A program made the translations under genes and the position numbers. Below, one piece after another: positions 32,049-41,459 of a stretch of DNA of 64,000 nucleotides. The notes beneath the pieces were generated by a model. The model was not told the origin of the DNA. It was given only the letters and a program-made list of their open reading frames with translations, and made no database searches. Each line of letters opens with the position of its first letter. Within the stretch, counting starts at the first letter, position 1. Origin of the DNA: Kluyvera ascorbata_C (GTDB lineage: Bacteria > Pseudomonadota > Gammaproteobacteria > Enterobacterales > Enterobacteriaceae); the NCBI RefSeq assembly GCF_044197065.1, contig NZ_JBIQOI010000001.1, positions 620,001 to 684,000 on the forward strand. The letters run 5' to 3'.

Positions 32049-33877
32049 GTGATGTTTTTGATTCAAAAGCCTTTCTGAAAACTGTAACCAGCCAGCCCGG
32101 CGTTTATCGTATGTATGATGCCGGCGGCACGGTTATTTACGTTGGCAAAGCCAAAGACCTCAAAAAACGCCTTTCCAGCTATTTTCGTGCCCAGGTGGCC
32201 TCCCGTAAAACGGAAGCGCTGGTGGCACAGATTGCCCAGATTGATGTCACCGTTACCCATACCGAGACGGAAGCGCTGCTGCTTGAGCATAACTACATTA
32301 AGCTTTACCAGCCTCGCTACAACGTCCTGCTACGTGACGATAAATCGTATCCCTTTATTTTCCTGAGCGGTGACGCGCATCCGCGTCTGGCTACGCATCG
32401 CGGAGCAAAACATGCGAAAGGGGAATATTTCGGTCCTTTCCCGAACGGCTACGCCGTGCGAGAAACGCTGGCGCTGCTGCAAAAGATTTTCCCCATCCGC
32501 CAGTGCGAAAACAGCGTTTACCGCAACCGCTCGCGTCCCTGCTTGCAGTACCAGATTGGTCGCTGCCTGGGGCCATGCGTGAAAGGTCTGGTGAGCGAGG
32601 AAGAGTACGCGCAGCAGGTTGACTACGTGCGCTTGTTCCTCGCCGGGAAGGACGACCAGGTGCTGACGCAGCTGATTGCGCGTATGGAAAAAGCCAGCCA
32701 GGCCCTCGCGTTTGAAGAGGCCGCGCGCATTCGCGATCAGATTCAGGCCGTTCGTCGCGTGACGGAAAAACAGTTTGTCTCCAATAACGGCGATGACCTT
32801 GATGTCATTGGCGTCGCGTTTGAAGCGGGTATGGCCTGCGTCCACGTGTTGTTTATCCGCCAGGGCAAGGTGCTGGGGAGCCGCAGTTATTTCCCGAAAG
32901 TACCAAGCGACACTGAGCTGGGTGAAGTGGTGGAAACCTTCGTTGGCCAGTTCTATTTCCAGGGCAGCCAGATGCGCACGCTGCCGGGCGAGATCCTGCT
33001 CGACTTCACGCTCAAAGATAAAACCCTGCTGGCCGATTCGCTATCGGAGCTGGCCGGGCGACGGATTCAGGTGCAAACCAAACCGCGCGGCGATCGCGCT
33101 CGCTATCTGAAGCTGGCGCGAACCAACGCGGTGACGGCGCTGTCGACTAAGCTTTCTCAGCAGTCTACCGTTCATCAACGTCTGCAGGCGCTTTCCGCCG
33201 AGCTTAAGCTGCCTGCCATCAAACGTATGGAATGTTTTGACATCAGCCACACCATGGGGGAACAAACCGTTGCCTCCTGTGTGGTGTTTGATGCTAACGG
33301 TCCACTGCGTGCGGAATATCGCCGCTATAATATCACCGGGATCACCCCGGGCGATGACTATGCGGCGATGAACCAGGTGCTGCGCCGTCGTTACGGTAAA
33401 GCGATTGATGACAGCAAAATTCCTGACGTGATTTTGATAGACGGCGGGAAAGGGCAGTTGGGGCAGGCGAAAGCGGTATTCGCCGAGCTTAACGTGCCGT
33501 GGGATAAAAACCATCCTCTGCTGCTGGGCGTGGCAAAAGGGAGCGACCGTAAGGCCGGTCTTGAAACGCTGTTCTTTGAGCCGGAAGGCGAGGGCTTCAG
33601 CCTGCCGCCAGATTCACCGGCGCTGCACGTCATTCAGCATATTCGCGACGAATCACACGATCATGCGATTTCCGGGCACCGTAAGAAACGCGCTAAGGTT
33701 AAAAGCACCAGTTCGCTGGAGACCATCGAAGGCGTGGGGCCAAAACGCCGTCAGATGCTGCTGAAATACATGGGCGGACTACAAGGTTTGCAACAGGCAA
33801 GCATTGAAGATATTGCAAAAGTGCCGGGAATCTCGGTCGGGCTCGCAGAAAAGATCTTCTACTCGTTGAAACATTAG
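32045..33877 (+). CDS. uvrC: UvrC, excinuclease ABC subunit C
   Basis: A 610-residue protein from GTG 32045, which overlaps the uvrY stop (GTGA). The N-terminal GIY-YIG nuclease (QPGVYRMYDAGGTVIYVGKA) makes the 3' incision. A UVR motif (about 204-239), an RNase H-like endonuclease domain for the 5' cut and a C-terminal helix-hairpin-helix pair (IEGVGPKRRQMLL, VPGISVGLAEKI) follow. Same length as E. coli. Confidence 0.97.
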   Translation: MSDVFDSKAFLKTVTSQPGVYRMYDAGGTVIYVGKAKDLKKRLSSYFRAQVASRKTEALVAQIAQIDVTVTHTETEALLLEHNYIKLYQPRYNVLLRDDKSYPFIFLSGDAHPRLATHRGAKHAKGEYFGPFPNGYAVRETLALLQKIFPIRQCENSVYRNRSRPCLQYQIGRCLGPCVKGLVSEEEYAQQVDYVRLFLAGKDDQVLTQLIARMEKASQALAFEEAARIRDQIQAVRRVTEKQFVSNNGDDLDVIGVAFEAGMACVHVLFIRQGKVLGSRSYFPKVPSDTELGEVVETFVGQFYFQGSQMRTLPGEILLDFTLKDKTLLADSLSELAGRRIQVQTKPRGDRARYLKLARTNAVTALSTKLSQQSTVHQRLQALSAELKLPAIKRMECFDISHTMGEQTVASCVVFDANGPLRAEYRRYNITGITPGDDYAAMNQVLRRRYGKAIDDSKIPDVILIDGGKGQLGQAKAVFAELNVPWDKNHPLLLGVAKGSDRKAGLETLFFEPEGEGFSLPPDSPALHVIQHIRDESHDHAISGHRKKRAKVKSTSSLETIEGVGPKRRQMLLKYMGGLQGLQQASIEDIAKVPGISVGLAEKIFYSLKH

Positions 33878-33932
33878 GGGCTCTGTAGCAACATAGGGCT
33901 AATATTTACTGACAACAGATAGTTACCTCGCC

Positions 33933-34481
33933 ATGCAATATAATATTCCTACATTGCTTACGTTGTTCCGCGTCATCCTGATTCCATTTTTCGTGCTGGC
34001 GTTCTACCTTCCGTTCGTCTGGGCGCCATTTGTTTGTGCGCTGATCTTCTTCATTGCGGCGGTAACCGACTGGTTTGATGGCTATCTTGCGCGCCGCTGG
34101 AACCAAAGTACCCGTTTCGGCGCCTTCCTCGACCCTGTCGCCGATAAAGTGATGGTGGCGATTGCGATGGTGCTGGTGGCCGAGCACTACCACACCTGGT
34201 GGGTGACCTTACCGGCGGCGACCATGATTGCTCGTGAGATTATTATCTCTGCGCTGCGTGAGTGGATGGCAGAACTCGGTAAACGCAGCAGCGTGGCGGT
34301 CTCTTGGATTGGCAAGGTTAAAACCACCGCACAGATGGCAGCGCTGGTCTGGATGCTGTGGCGTCCAAATATCTGGGTTGAGTGGGCCGGTATCGCGTTA
34401 TTCATGGTTGCGGCGGTGCTGACGCTGTGGTCAATGCTGCAATATTTGAACGCTGCACGCGGTGATTTGCTTCAAGAGTGA
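33933..34481 (+). CDS. pgsA: PgsA, phosphatidylglycerophosphate synthase
   Basis: A 182-residue membrane enzyme with the CDP-alcohol phosphotransferase motif DGx2ARx8Gx3Dx3D (starting DGYLARRW, ending FLDPVAD). It joins CDP-diacylglycerol and glycerol-3-phosphate, the committed step to phosphatidylglycerol and cardiolipin. It follows uvrC by 55 bp, as in E. coli. Confidence 0.97.
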   Translation: MQYNIPTLLTLFRVILIPFFVLAFYLPFVWAPFVCALIFFIAAVTDWFDGYLARRWNQSTRFGAFLDPVADKVMVAIAMVLVAEHYHTWWVTLPAATMIAREIIISALREWMAELGKRSSVAVSWIGKVKTTAQMAALVWMLWRPNIWVEWAGIALFMVAAVLTLWSMLQYLNAARGDLLQE

Positions 34482-34531
34482 TCGTTTCGGCGTAATTTTC
34501 AGCAAACGGCACAAAGTTGCGAAAAATACCG

Positions 34532-34559
34532 TTGACTCACCGCGTCAGATAAGTAGAAT
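34532..34559 (+). promoter_or_regulatory. Promoter of the glyW-cysT-leuZ tRNA operon
   Basis: -35 TTGACT (34532-34537), 16-bp spacer, -10 TAGAAT (34554-34559). The tRNA genes begin about 70 bp later. Confidence 0.8.
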
Positions 34560-34632
34560 GCAACGCATCGAACGGCAGCACTGATTGCCAGACGATAGCA
34601 AAATCAAGTGGTTAGCAAATCAACTTGATAAT

Positions 34633-34708
<76 letters not shown>

Positions 34709-34748
34709 AATTAAAAGCATCGGCAATTGCGGGTGTTTAAGATTCAAA

Positions 34749-34822
34749 GGCGCGTTAGCAAAGCGGTTATGTAGCGGATTGCAAATCCGTCTAGTCCGGT
34801 TCGACTCCGGAACGCGCCTCCA
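34749..34822 (+). tRNA. cysT: tRNA-Cys (GCA)
   Basis: 74 nt including CCA. Acceptor GGCGCGT pairs with ACGCGCC. Anticodon GCA sits in GGATTGCAAATCC. T arm GTTCGACTC. Confidence 0.98.
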
Positions 34823-34833
34823 CTTTTTTCCCT

Positions 34834-34920
34834 GGCCGGATGGTGGAATCGGTAGACACAAGGGATTTAAAATCCCTCGGCGTTCGCGCTGTGTGGGTTC
34901 AAGTCCCACTCCGGCTACCA
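34834..34920 (+). tRNA. leuZ: tRNA-Leu (UAA)
   Basis: 87 nt including CCA, with the long variable arm of class II tRNAs (CTCGGCGTTCGCGCTGTG). Anticodon TAA lies within GGGATTTAAAATCCC. The 3' part from 34864 is inside a 124-bp direct repeat shared with 41956-42079, so leuZ is the integration site of the island that follows. Confidence 0.97.
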
Positions 34921-34987
34921 TGGGAAACAAAAGAATAATCAAAGCAATAAGCAGTGTCGTGAAACCACCTACGGGTGGTTTTTTTGT
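34864..34987 (+). repeat. attL: 124-bp direct repeat, left copy
   Basis: Identical over its whole length to 41956-42079. It covers the leuZ 3' part from the anticodon arm, the downstream spacer and the operon terminator. The flanking bases differ on both sides, which fixes the ends. Confidence 0.93.
34962..34985 (+). terminator. Terminator of the tRNA operon
   Basis: AAACCACC-tacg-GGTGGTTTTTTT. Duplicated at 42054-42077 inside the right repeat. Confidence 0.9.
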
Positions 34988-35045
34988 TTTTGTCTCTGGC
35001 TTTCGCCATTGTTTCGCCATTCGACTTCGCCATAAAAAGAGGGCA

Positions 35046-35650
35046 TTACTGCCCCCCGACTACCGGTACTACAGTTATCTTTCGATTATATCTGGCAGTC
35101 TGTGATGCATTTTTATGACCTGCTATTTCCTGCTTCTCATTCAATGACCCACTAAGATCAGAGATACCTTTTGCTTTAAGATCATGGAAGGTGAAGTTGA
35201 AATCCATCTCTGGAAATTTCTCACATGCTGCCTTCTTGGCTTTCATCCAATGAGCATTGAATGCATCTCTTGTGAACCGGGAACCTGACTGCTGGTGGAG
35301 GACGAAAATGCTACTAACACCAGGGTGAAGTGGGGTTGAGTCAGCTAGATTGATTGCTTCATGTAGTCGTTCTGTCCAGGCCTTAATTTGCGGTACGGAC
35401 GTTTTACTCTGAACAATTAGGATCCCTTCGTCGAGTAACTGTGCTTTCTTCAAATCAAGCACATCACCCTGACGCGCGCAGCATAAGTATGCTAGTTCCA
35501 TTCCAACCTTAACCACATCGTTCGCGACGGTAAGAAGTGCATTATATTCCACGTCTGTGACATATCTTGTGCGAGCTTTTTCCTTAAACTGCTTCACCCC
35601 TTGGCACGGATTCATTTTTACCTTCCCTCGCTCATAATGAAGTGGTTTAC
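35046..35650 (-). pseudogene. Tyrosine integrase, N-terminally truncated by IS insertion
   Basis: About 201 residues of a P4-type integrase catalytic domain: box-I Arg in CCARQGDVL, then FHDLKAKGISDL (HxxK in place of the usual HxxR), GHKNASQTARY with the nucleophilic Tyr, and the end VVPVVGG. The arm-binding and core-binding N-terminal half is missing. The frame runs into the IS911-like end at 35651, so the first few residues of the open frame come from the IS. The island could not excise with this protein alone. Confidence 0.88.
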
Positions 35651-35709
35651 TGAATTTGGCCACCTGAACAGAGGTGATATGCTCACCTCAGAACATTACA
35701 GGTGCCTCA

Positions 35710-36012
<303 letters not shown>

Positions 36013-36038
36013 TCGGGAAACTCAGAGCGCAGTATCCT

Positions 36039-36878
36039 GTGGTCACACTCTGCCACGTGTTCGGGGTTCATCGAAGCAGCTACAAATACTGGGAAAAAAG
36101 CCCCGAAAAGCCAGATGGCAGGCGAGCTGTGTTACGTAGTCAAGTTCTGGAACTGCATAACATCAGCCATGGCTCTGCTGGCGCAAGAAGCATCGCGATT
36201 ATGGCAACCATGAGAGGCTTCAGGATGGGACGCTGGCTTGCCGGCAGGCTCATGAAAGAACTGGGGCTGGTGAGTTGTCAGCAGCCTACCCACCGGTATA
36301 AACGTGGTGGTCATGAACACATCGTTATCCCGAATCGCCTTGAGCGACAGTTCGCAGTGACAAAGCCTAATCAGGTATGGTGCGGCGATGTGACGTATAT
36401 CTGGACAGGCAAGCGTTGGGCTTACCTCGCTGTTGTTCTCGATCTGTTCGCAAGGAAACCGGTGGGCTGGGCAATGTCATTCTCGCCGGACAGCAGGCTG
36501 ACCATCAAAGCGCTGGAAATGGCGTGGGGAGCTCGCGGTAAACCAGCCGAAGTGATGTTCCACAGTGACCAGGGTAGCCACTATACAAGCAGGCAGTTCC
36601 GGCAGTTACTGTGGCGTTGCCGGATCAGGCAGAGTATGAGCCGACGAGGAAACTGTTGGGACAACAGCCCGATGGAACGCTTCTTCAGAAGTCTGAAAAA
36701 CGAGTGGGTGCCAGTGACTGGTTATACAAACTTTAGCGAAGCTGCTCATGCGATTACAGACTATATCGTCGGGTATTACAGCTCGTTAAGGCCGCATGAC
36801 TATAACGGTGGATTACCACCAAACGAATCGGAAAACCGATACTGGAAAACCTCTAAAGCCGTGGCCAGTTTTAGTTGA
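36039..36878 (+). CDS. IS911-like OrfB, transposase catalytic domain
   Basis: An rve-type DDE integrase core: Asp in WCGDVTYIW, Asp in MFHSDQGSHYTS and Glu in MERFFRSLKNEW. The coordinates give the stretch from the first GTG. The reading frame is open back to the slippery site (35961), where the residues SLIGKLRAQYPVVTLCH continue the IS911 OrfB sequence, so the functional product is the OrfAB frameshift fusion of about 380 residues. No stop or deletion is seen, so it may be active. Confidence 0.92.
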   Translation: MVTLCHVFGVHRSSYKYWEKSPEKPDGRRAVLRSQVLELHNISHGSAGARSIAIMATMRGFRMGRWLAGRLMKELGLVSCQQPTHRYKRGGHEHIVIPNRLERQFAVTKPNQVWCGDVTYIWTGKRWAYLAVVLDLFARKPVGWAMSFSPDSRLTIKALEMAWGARGKPAEVMFHSDQGSHYTSRQFRQLLWRCRIRQSMSRRGNCWDNSPMERFFRSLKNEWVPVTGYTNFSEAAHAITDYIVGYYSSLRPHDYNGGLPPNESENRYWKTSKAVASFS

Positions 36879-36956
36879 CCACTACAAAGCGAACGTTCCT
36901 GATACTGGGATGTGCGCTGTGGGGAACTCATCACCCTTAAAACCGCAACAGAACAT

Positions 36957-37502
36957 TTATCGCTCAGGTATCCATGTGTCTGCTTCGCTGTCTTCAGGAT
37001 AATAATAACCATTAGGTATTGATTGCAGTTCTATCAAGCTGCCCCATGGCGCCTTAAAGTATACGCTGGCATTACCATCGGTATCTTCATGACGCGAATT
37101 TCCATGAATTTCTGAAAGGAACTGGCCTCCCGCAGCCTTGACCCTTTCCACCGCGTAATGTATATCATCCACATAAAGTGAAATGTGGTTCCAGCCAAAG
37201 TCCTGTAGCCTTACCGGCTGCGCCTGTTCTCTGCTTACTATCTCAAAAAGTTCCAGATTTGGACCATTACCAATTCTTAGCAACCGTTGTTTGATAATCA
37301 TTGAGCCTTCTGTCAGGCCCAACTGCCTTTCAGTATCAGCCCCTTCTCTTGGGGAATCGCTATCGGTCAGGCCGTCATAAACAAATCTGGCATCCAATGC
37401 CTTTTGCAAAAAATCGGTTGCCTGCTGCAGGTTTGGAACCGTGAGACCCACATGATTTATGCCCCTGCTAACGGTACGTTTTTCTTTATTTATCATATGC
37501 AT
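36957..37502 (-). CDS. VOC-fold (glyoxalase/dioxygenase superfamily) protein
   Basis: About 181 residues from ATG 37502 (another in-frame ATG lies at 37496). Two betaalphabetabetabeta halves are seen: INHVGLTVPNLQQATDFLQ and, later, WNHISLYVDDIHYAVERVK. Candidate metal ligands are His in the first half, the second-half His, and Glu in GSLIELQ. Members include glyoxalase I, extradiol dioxygenases and fosfomycin-resistance enzymes; the substrate cannot be read. It ends 70 bp from the IS right end and diverges from the EAL gene. Confidence 0.75.
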   Translation of the reverse strand: MHMINKEKRTVSRGINHVGLTVPNLQQATDFLQKALDARFVYDGLTDSDSPREGADTERQLGLTEGSMIIKQRLLRIGNGPNLELFEIVSREQAQPVRLQDFGWNHISLYVDDIHYAVERVKAAGGQFLSEIHGNSRHEDTDGNASVYFKAPWGSLIELQSIPNGYYYPEDSEADTWIPER

Positions 37503-37859
37503 TCTCTGGTGAAAAATTTGAATCAATCAAACAGAGTCTAGTACAATTTTCACTTAAGGAGCGCTATGTCTGATATTGTGTAAGTTTTCTGCCGCTATAA
37601 AAGAACGTGCATAGTTCGCTCATAGCTGCTGGTCAAATATCTCGTATTCAGCATGTGAGATGACAGTATCTGGCTGATCGGCCGCTTTACCGGGCAGCTC
37701 CGGGACGACATTTCCGGGAGATAATCAACAGAAAACATTTTAATGTGAGAGTTAGGCTGGTCACAGCGTATGTATTACCACATGCCATTAGAAGAATTAT
37801 TCAAGCCACCTGCGAGTGTGGAATAACCAAAAGCCTACTACACCTGAGGATGTCTTGCC
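37503..37859. other. Divergent intergenic region on the island
   Basis: 357 bp. A strong TAAGGAG at 37554-37560 precedes ATG 37565, but the frame stops after MSDIV, so it looks like a broken gene start or leader peptide. The rest has no supported gene and presumably holds the promoters of the VOC and EAL genes. Confidence 0.4.
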
Positions 37860-39623
37860 ATGTTGACCGATCTCAGCAGAGATGAAAGTAAAAGACTTGC
37901 GGCAATCGACTTGTTGAAAAATCCTGACAAGGGTCGGGATGATGCGTTAGAAAAATATATTCATCTAATATGCCACTTGTTGAGCATGCCGATGGGCTTT
38001 GTTTCTATTCTCGATGAAGAAAAACAATACATCAAATCCGCCCAGAATTTTGCCGTCACGGAAACCAGCCTGAGCGAGGCATTTTGCGTACAGACTCTGA
38101 AACAGAGTAAGACATTCATTTGTCATGACACTCATCAGCACCCTATCTTTCGTGACTATCATGCGGTAAAAGAAGCTCCATTCATTCGCTTTTATGCAGG
38201 ATGTCCACTTAAAACCCAGGATGGAGTACCCGTAGGTACCTTGTGTATTCTCGATACTCAACCAAGGGAACTTTCAGACGAGCAGCTCGATCTTTTTGAA
38301 AAGATGGCAGGGCTTATAGCGGATTTTTTGGCGTCCTGGCACTCCGTCGGTTACCTCGATATCGTCACGCTATTGCCAAACCGACAGCGACTGTTGAAAG
38401 ATATCGAGGTTTCAGCTGAAGGCGCATTCAGGCTCGTCATTATTGATTGTATTGATATGCCATTAGCCTACGAAATGGCTCGCTCGCTCGGTATGACTGC
38501 CGTAGAAAATCTACTTTGTAGTATGGTCGCAGAGTTGCAGCTCCGCCTACCTTTAACAGGGCTACTCTACGCCGTGGCAGTCGGACGATTTGCCTTTTTT
38601 ACCCATAAGCAAAAAGCCCTGGCACTAGAAAATATCTCTCAAAGCCTTCAAGGGATACAGGCCAGGATCACCCCGGAAGTTACTCTTGATCTGGATATTC
38701 ACATGGGGGACTCCGGGCTTTGTGATAACTCTCTGACATCGAATGAAATTCTGCGCCGTGCTGTCAGCGCCTTGCACGAAGGGATAAGTCAGGGACGCCG
38801 GTTTACAGTCTATGATGATGCACTGGATACCCGTAAGAAGACGGATTTCAGTCTTCTTACTGAAGTGAGAAAAGCGCTACATGAAAATCAGGGCTTATAC
38901 CTGGTTTATCAGCCAAAAATCTCACTGCTGACAGGACGTGTGATGGGGGCTGAAGCTTTGCTTAGATGGCAACACCCTAAAAACGGTGAAGTGTTGCCGA
39001 GTGCGTTTATTCCTCTGGTCGAAAAGACCAGCCTGATGCGTGAACTCACAACGTGGGTTATTGATCACACTATTGCGCAATTAAGTGACTGGCAAAGCCG
39101 CGGGCTTTCTTTGCCCGTGTCGATAAATCTGGCCGCCAGTGATTTTTCAAGACCAGGTTTTGCCGATGAGTTAGAAGAGAAAATTCTGGATGCGAATCTG
39201 GATCCCGCCCAGCTGGGGGTGGAGTGCCTGGAAACAGAGAAGATACTGGAAAGCCCCGCTGCACTTATCGGCCTGGCTATGCTCAAACTACGCGGATTTA
39301 AAATATCGCTGGATGATTTTGGTTCCGGATACAGCAACATTAACTACCTACGACAAATCCCGATGGACATCATCAAACTTGATCGCTCAATTGTAAGTAA
39401 TGTTGGTCACGACAAGACCAGCCGCATCATTGTTCGCAACGTTATCACTCTCCTCAAGCAGCTCGACTATATCGTTCTGGCCGAAGGAGTCGAGGACGCC
39501 AGTACCGTTGATATTTTAAGAACTCTGGGTTGCGATGAAGTTCAGGGCTATTTTTTTGCCAAACCGATGACCGCAGATGTTTTTGAAACCTGGTATCATG
39601 GCAGAGACGGAGCCTTAAAGTGA
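37860..39623 (+). CDS. GAF - degenerate GGDEF - EAL protein, probable c-di-GMP phosphodiesterase
   Basis: 587 residues with no membrane segment. A GAF sensor spans about 20-160 (FVSILDEEKQYIKSAQ, YAGCPLKTQDGVPVGTLCI). A GGDEF-like domain at about 165-325 has VGRFAFF where GGDEF should be, so it is inactive as a cyclase. The EAL domain at about 333-580 keeps E365-A-L, Asn423, the ECLE Glu455, Asp485-Asp486 in LDDFGSGYS, Lys507, Glu542 and Gln562, so hydrolysis of c-di-GMP is likely. Cargo of the leuZ island. Confidence 0.9.
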   Translation: MLTDLSRDESKRLAAIDLLKNPDKGRDDALEKYIHLICHLLSMPMGFVSILDEEKQYIKSAQNFAVTETSLSEAFCVQTLKQSKTFICHDTHQHPIFRDYHAVKEAPFIRFYAGCPLKTQDGVPVGTLCILDTQPRELSDEQLDLFEKMAGLIADFLASWHSVGYLDIVTLLPNRQRLLKDIEVSAEGAFRLVIIDCIDMPLAYEMARSLGMTAVENLLCSMVAELQLRLPLTGLLYAVAVGRFAFFTHKQKALALENISQSLQGIQARITPEVTLDLDIHMGDSGLCDNSLTSNEILRRAVSALHEGISQGRRFTVYDDALDTRKKTDFSLLTEVRKALHENQGLYLVYQPKISLLTGRVMGAEALLRWQHPKNGEVLPSAFIPLVEKTSLMRELTTWVIDHTIAQLSDWQSRGLSLPVSINLAASDFSRPGFADELEEKILDANLDPAQLGVECLETEKILESPAALIGLAMLKLRGFKISLDDFGSGYSNINYLRQIPMDIIKLDRSIVSNVGHDKTSRIIVRNVITLLKQLDYIVLAEGVEDASTVDILRTLGCDEVQGYFFAKPMTADVFETWYHGRDGALK

Positions 39624-40073
39624 GCGAGTATTAAATAAATACGTATGCTCGCCTGCCCGTAATAAATGAATAAGAAGGGAGCTATGCAACGGGGCAGTAT
39701 GCCAGCACTTCTGCGGCTTGGCCGCTGCCTCGATGCCCGAATGTGCCAGCACATCTCAGCCTGGCGCAGATGCTGTTGACCGAATGCCAACAAAACACAT
39801 GACATTTTGGCACATACAACATTATGCTTGTTATATGTGAAGGCTAAGTTTGCTACGAGATAATCGGACACAAGGTTTGAATAATAGGAAAAGTAGTTCA
39901 TGCAATATCTTGATTGGTCTTATTGATTGCTGGAGTTATCTCTACTTTGCGGTTGGCTTTTTATGGTAAACATTAAAATTAATATAATGCGTGGATTGTT
40001 TTTTATATTTACATTGATTATATTAATGCAAATTATAAATTGTAATCCAATTCATTGAAAACAAGGGGGAATT
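39624..40073. other. Gene-free AT-rich stretch on the island
   Basis: 450 bp. The first 150 bp are GC-richer with short inverted pieces (GCCAGCACTTC...CGAATGTGCCAGCACATC repeats CCAGCAC), perhaps a decayed gene or IS end. The remainder is very AT-rich and leads to a good ribosome site before 40074. Confidence 0.4.
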
Positions 40074-40511
40074 TTGAAAAGAATAGTAACGGGGCTCATG
40101 TTGGTCGCTTTTTCGGGTGCGGCAATGGCATGGACTCATCACGAAAATAAAAATGGCCATTACTGGGACGTCGATGATGCTGTGAATTCTAAGAGTTTTT
40201 TGGCTCTTACATGTAACGATGATCAGTCGTCAAATGTTATTTTTTATGCTGATGGGACGTTATACCAGGTGCCTAAAATTAGTGCTTATAAGTCAATAAG
40301 ATTATTGGTCGGGCATTCAACGAATAATGATTACACATTGATAGATGAAAAAAAAGACCCAGTGAAAGGAAACCCACATCGCTATACAGGTAAAGGTTTT
40401 GCCAAAATTTTTAACATGTCAGATTCATTCAAAATAATCACATCTGATGGTAAAGAATATAAATTTACCCCTAGTGATAAAAACGAAATAGATTTCAGTA
40501 TTTGTTATTAA
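40074..40511 (+). CDS. Unknown secreted protein of about 145 residues
   Basis: TTG start at 40074 after AAGGGGGAA (40062-40070). The N-terminus MKRIVTGLMLVAFSGAAMA is a clear signal peptide with likely cleavage after Ala19 (AMA-WT). The mature part is hydrophilic with SNVIFYADGTLYQVPKISAY and two Cys (CNDD and the C-terminal ICY) that could form a disulfide in the periplasm. No family was recognised. Low GC points to recent transfer. Confidence 0.65.
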   Translation: MKRIVTGLMLVAFSGAAMAWTHHENKNGHYWDVDDAVNSKSFLALTCNDDQSSNVIFYADGTLYQVPKISAYKSIRLLVGHSTNNDYTLIDEKKDPVKGNPHRYTGKGFAKIFNMSDSFKIITSDGKEYKFTPSDKNEIDFSICY

Positions 40512-40693
40512 ATATCTCACTGAACTGGTCATGATTCATTTATTTCTATCCATGTGAATAATAAATCAATACTCATCATGCTTGAACGTTCAAACTACGG
40601 TGAGTATTGCAATCTAAACCGTTGACTGATTCTTTTTTATTTTGTATCACAAAAGCTGATTTTATGTGAAGGGAATAAAATAGAGGTATCACT

Positions 40694-40888
40694 ATGTCAC
40701 TTTCTGAGACTATGACATGGCGATTATTGACTGCATCAGTATGTTTAAAATATTTTATTATGATATCTTTTGAACAGCAACATACTCATGATTTTAAAGG
40801 TTTTGTTAGAAAAATTTCATTATACAATTGGTATCAAGTTACTATTGTAGTTATAATTGGCGGTTGGGGTAAATTTTTATATGGATAA
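40694..40888 (+). CDS. Possible small membrane protein, unknown
   Basis: A 64-codon frame with AGAGG before ATG 40694. A C-terminal hydrophobic stretch (YQVTIVVIIGGWGKFL) could be a membrane helix. AT-rich, no recognised relatives; it may be a chance frame. Confidence 0.3.
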   Translation: MSLSETMTWRLLTASVCLKYFIMISFEQQHTHDFKGFVRKISLYNWYQVTIVVIIGGWGKFLYG

Positions 40889-40989
40889 AAATATAATCAC
40901 GATACTCAAGAGTACCGTGATATGATATTCTTATTCTAAGTTGGTAAAGGTATTAAACATTATATCAGTGGCGATCTGGTATTTTTGAA

Positions 40990-41304
40990 TTATCTATACC
41001 ACTGAACCTTTCCATTTCTACATACAACGGCTGTTCTTAATAATGCAGGGGCAAACATTACTAATAAAAAAACAATAACACCAGAAACCCAGCCTAAAAA
41101 TGCCACAGTTTTCATTCCAATGGAAAATCCTATAAGAAGGCCTAATATAATACCTACCATACCAAACATGCCAAGAATTGGGCGCATTGCTTTAATAGAG
41201 TGATCAAAATTACCACGGAATGTGGTTACTTTTTCTGCGTTGCAAGAGCTACATATATCTGCTTGATCATGAACATGTGATCTACAGAAAGGACATACAG
41301 CCAT
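40990..41304 (-). CDS. Zinc-ribbon membrane protein, unknown
   Basis: 104 residues from ATG 41304 (GGGGAT about 8 nt upstream). The N-terminal zinc ribbon has two CxxC knuckles (CPFC, CSSC). It is followed by two membrane helices (about 45-68 and 72-92) and a basic tail. Zinc-ribbon plus two-helix proteins are common in accessory islands, but I cannot assign a role. Confidence 0.6.
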   Translation of the reverse strand: MAVCPFCRSHVHDQADICSSCNAEKVTTFRGNFDHSIKAMRPILGMFGMVGIILGLLIGFSIGMKTVAFLGWVSGVIVFLLVMFAPALLRTAVVCRNGKVQWYR

Positions 41305-41459
41305 AGTTTTTATCCCCATAAATATTTAATGTAAAATATGTTAAATCTTAAGGCAGTCCGCAATTCTACCTAAATAAAAATAACAAGAAAGGGAGAATTT
41401 TGTAGTGGCGCTGTTCGTGGAATTCTGATATTGAATTCAGGCTTGGAGAGGATTGTTTG

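Noticed and set aside
36876..36890. TAC target duplication for the IS911-like element
   Set aside because: TAC precedes the left end and a TAC occurs at 36884, but using it would put the right IS end before its terminal CA; the ends fit better at 36886, leaving no duplication.
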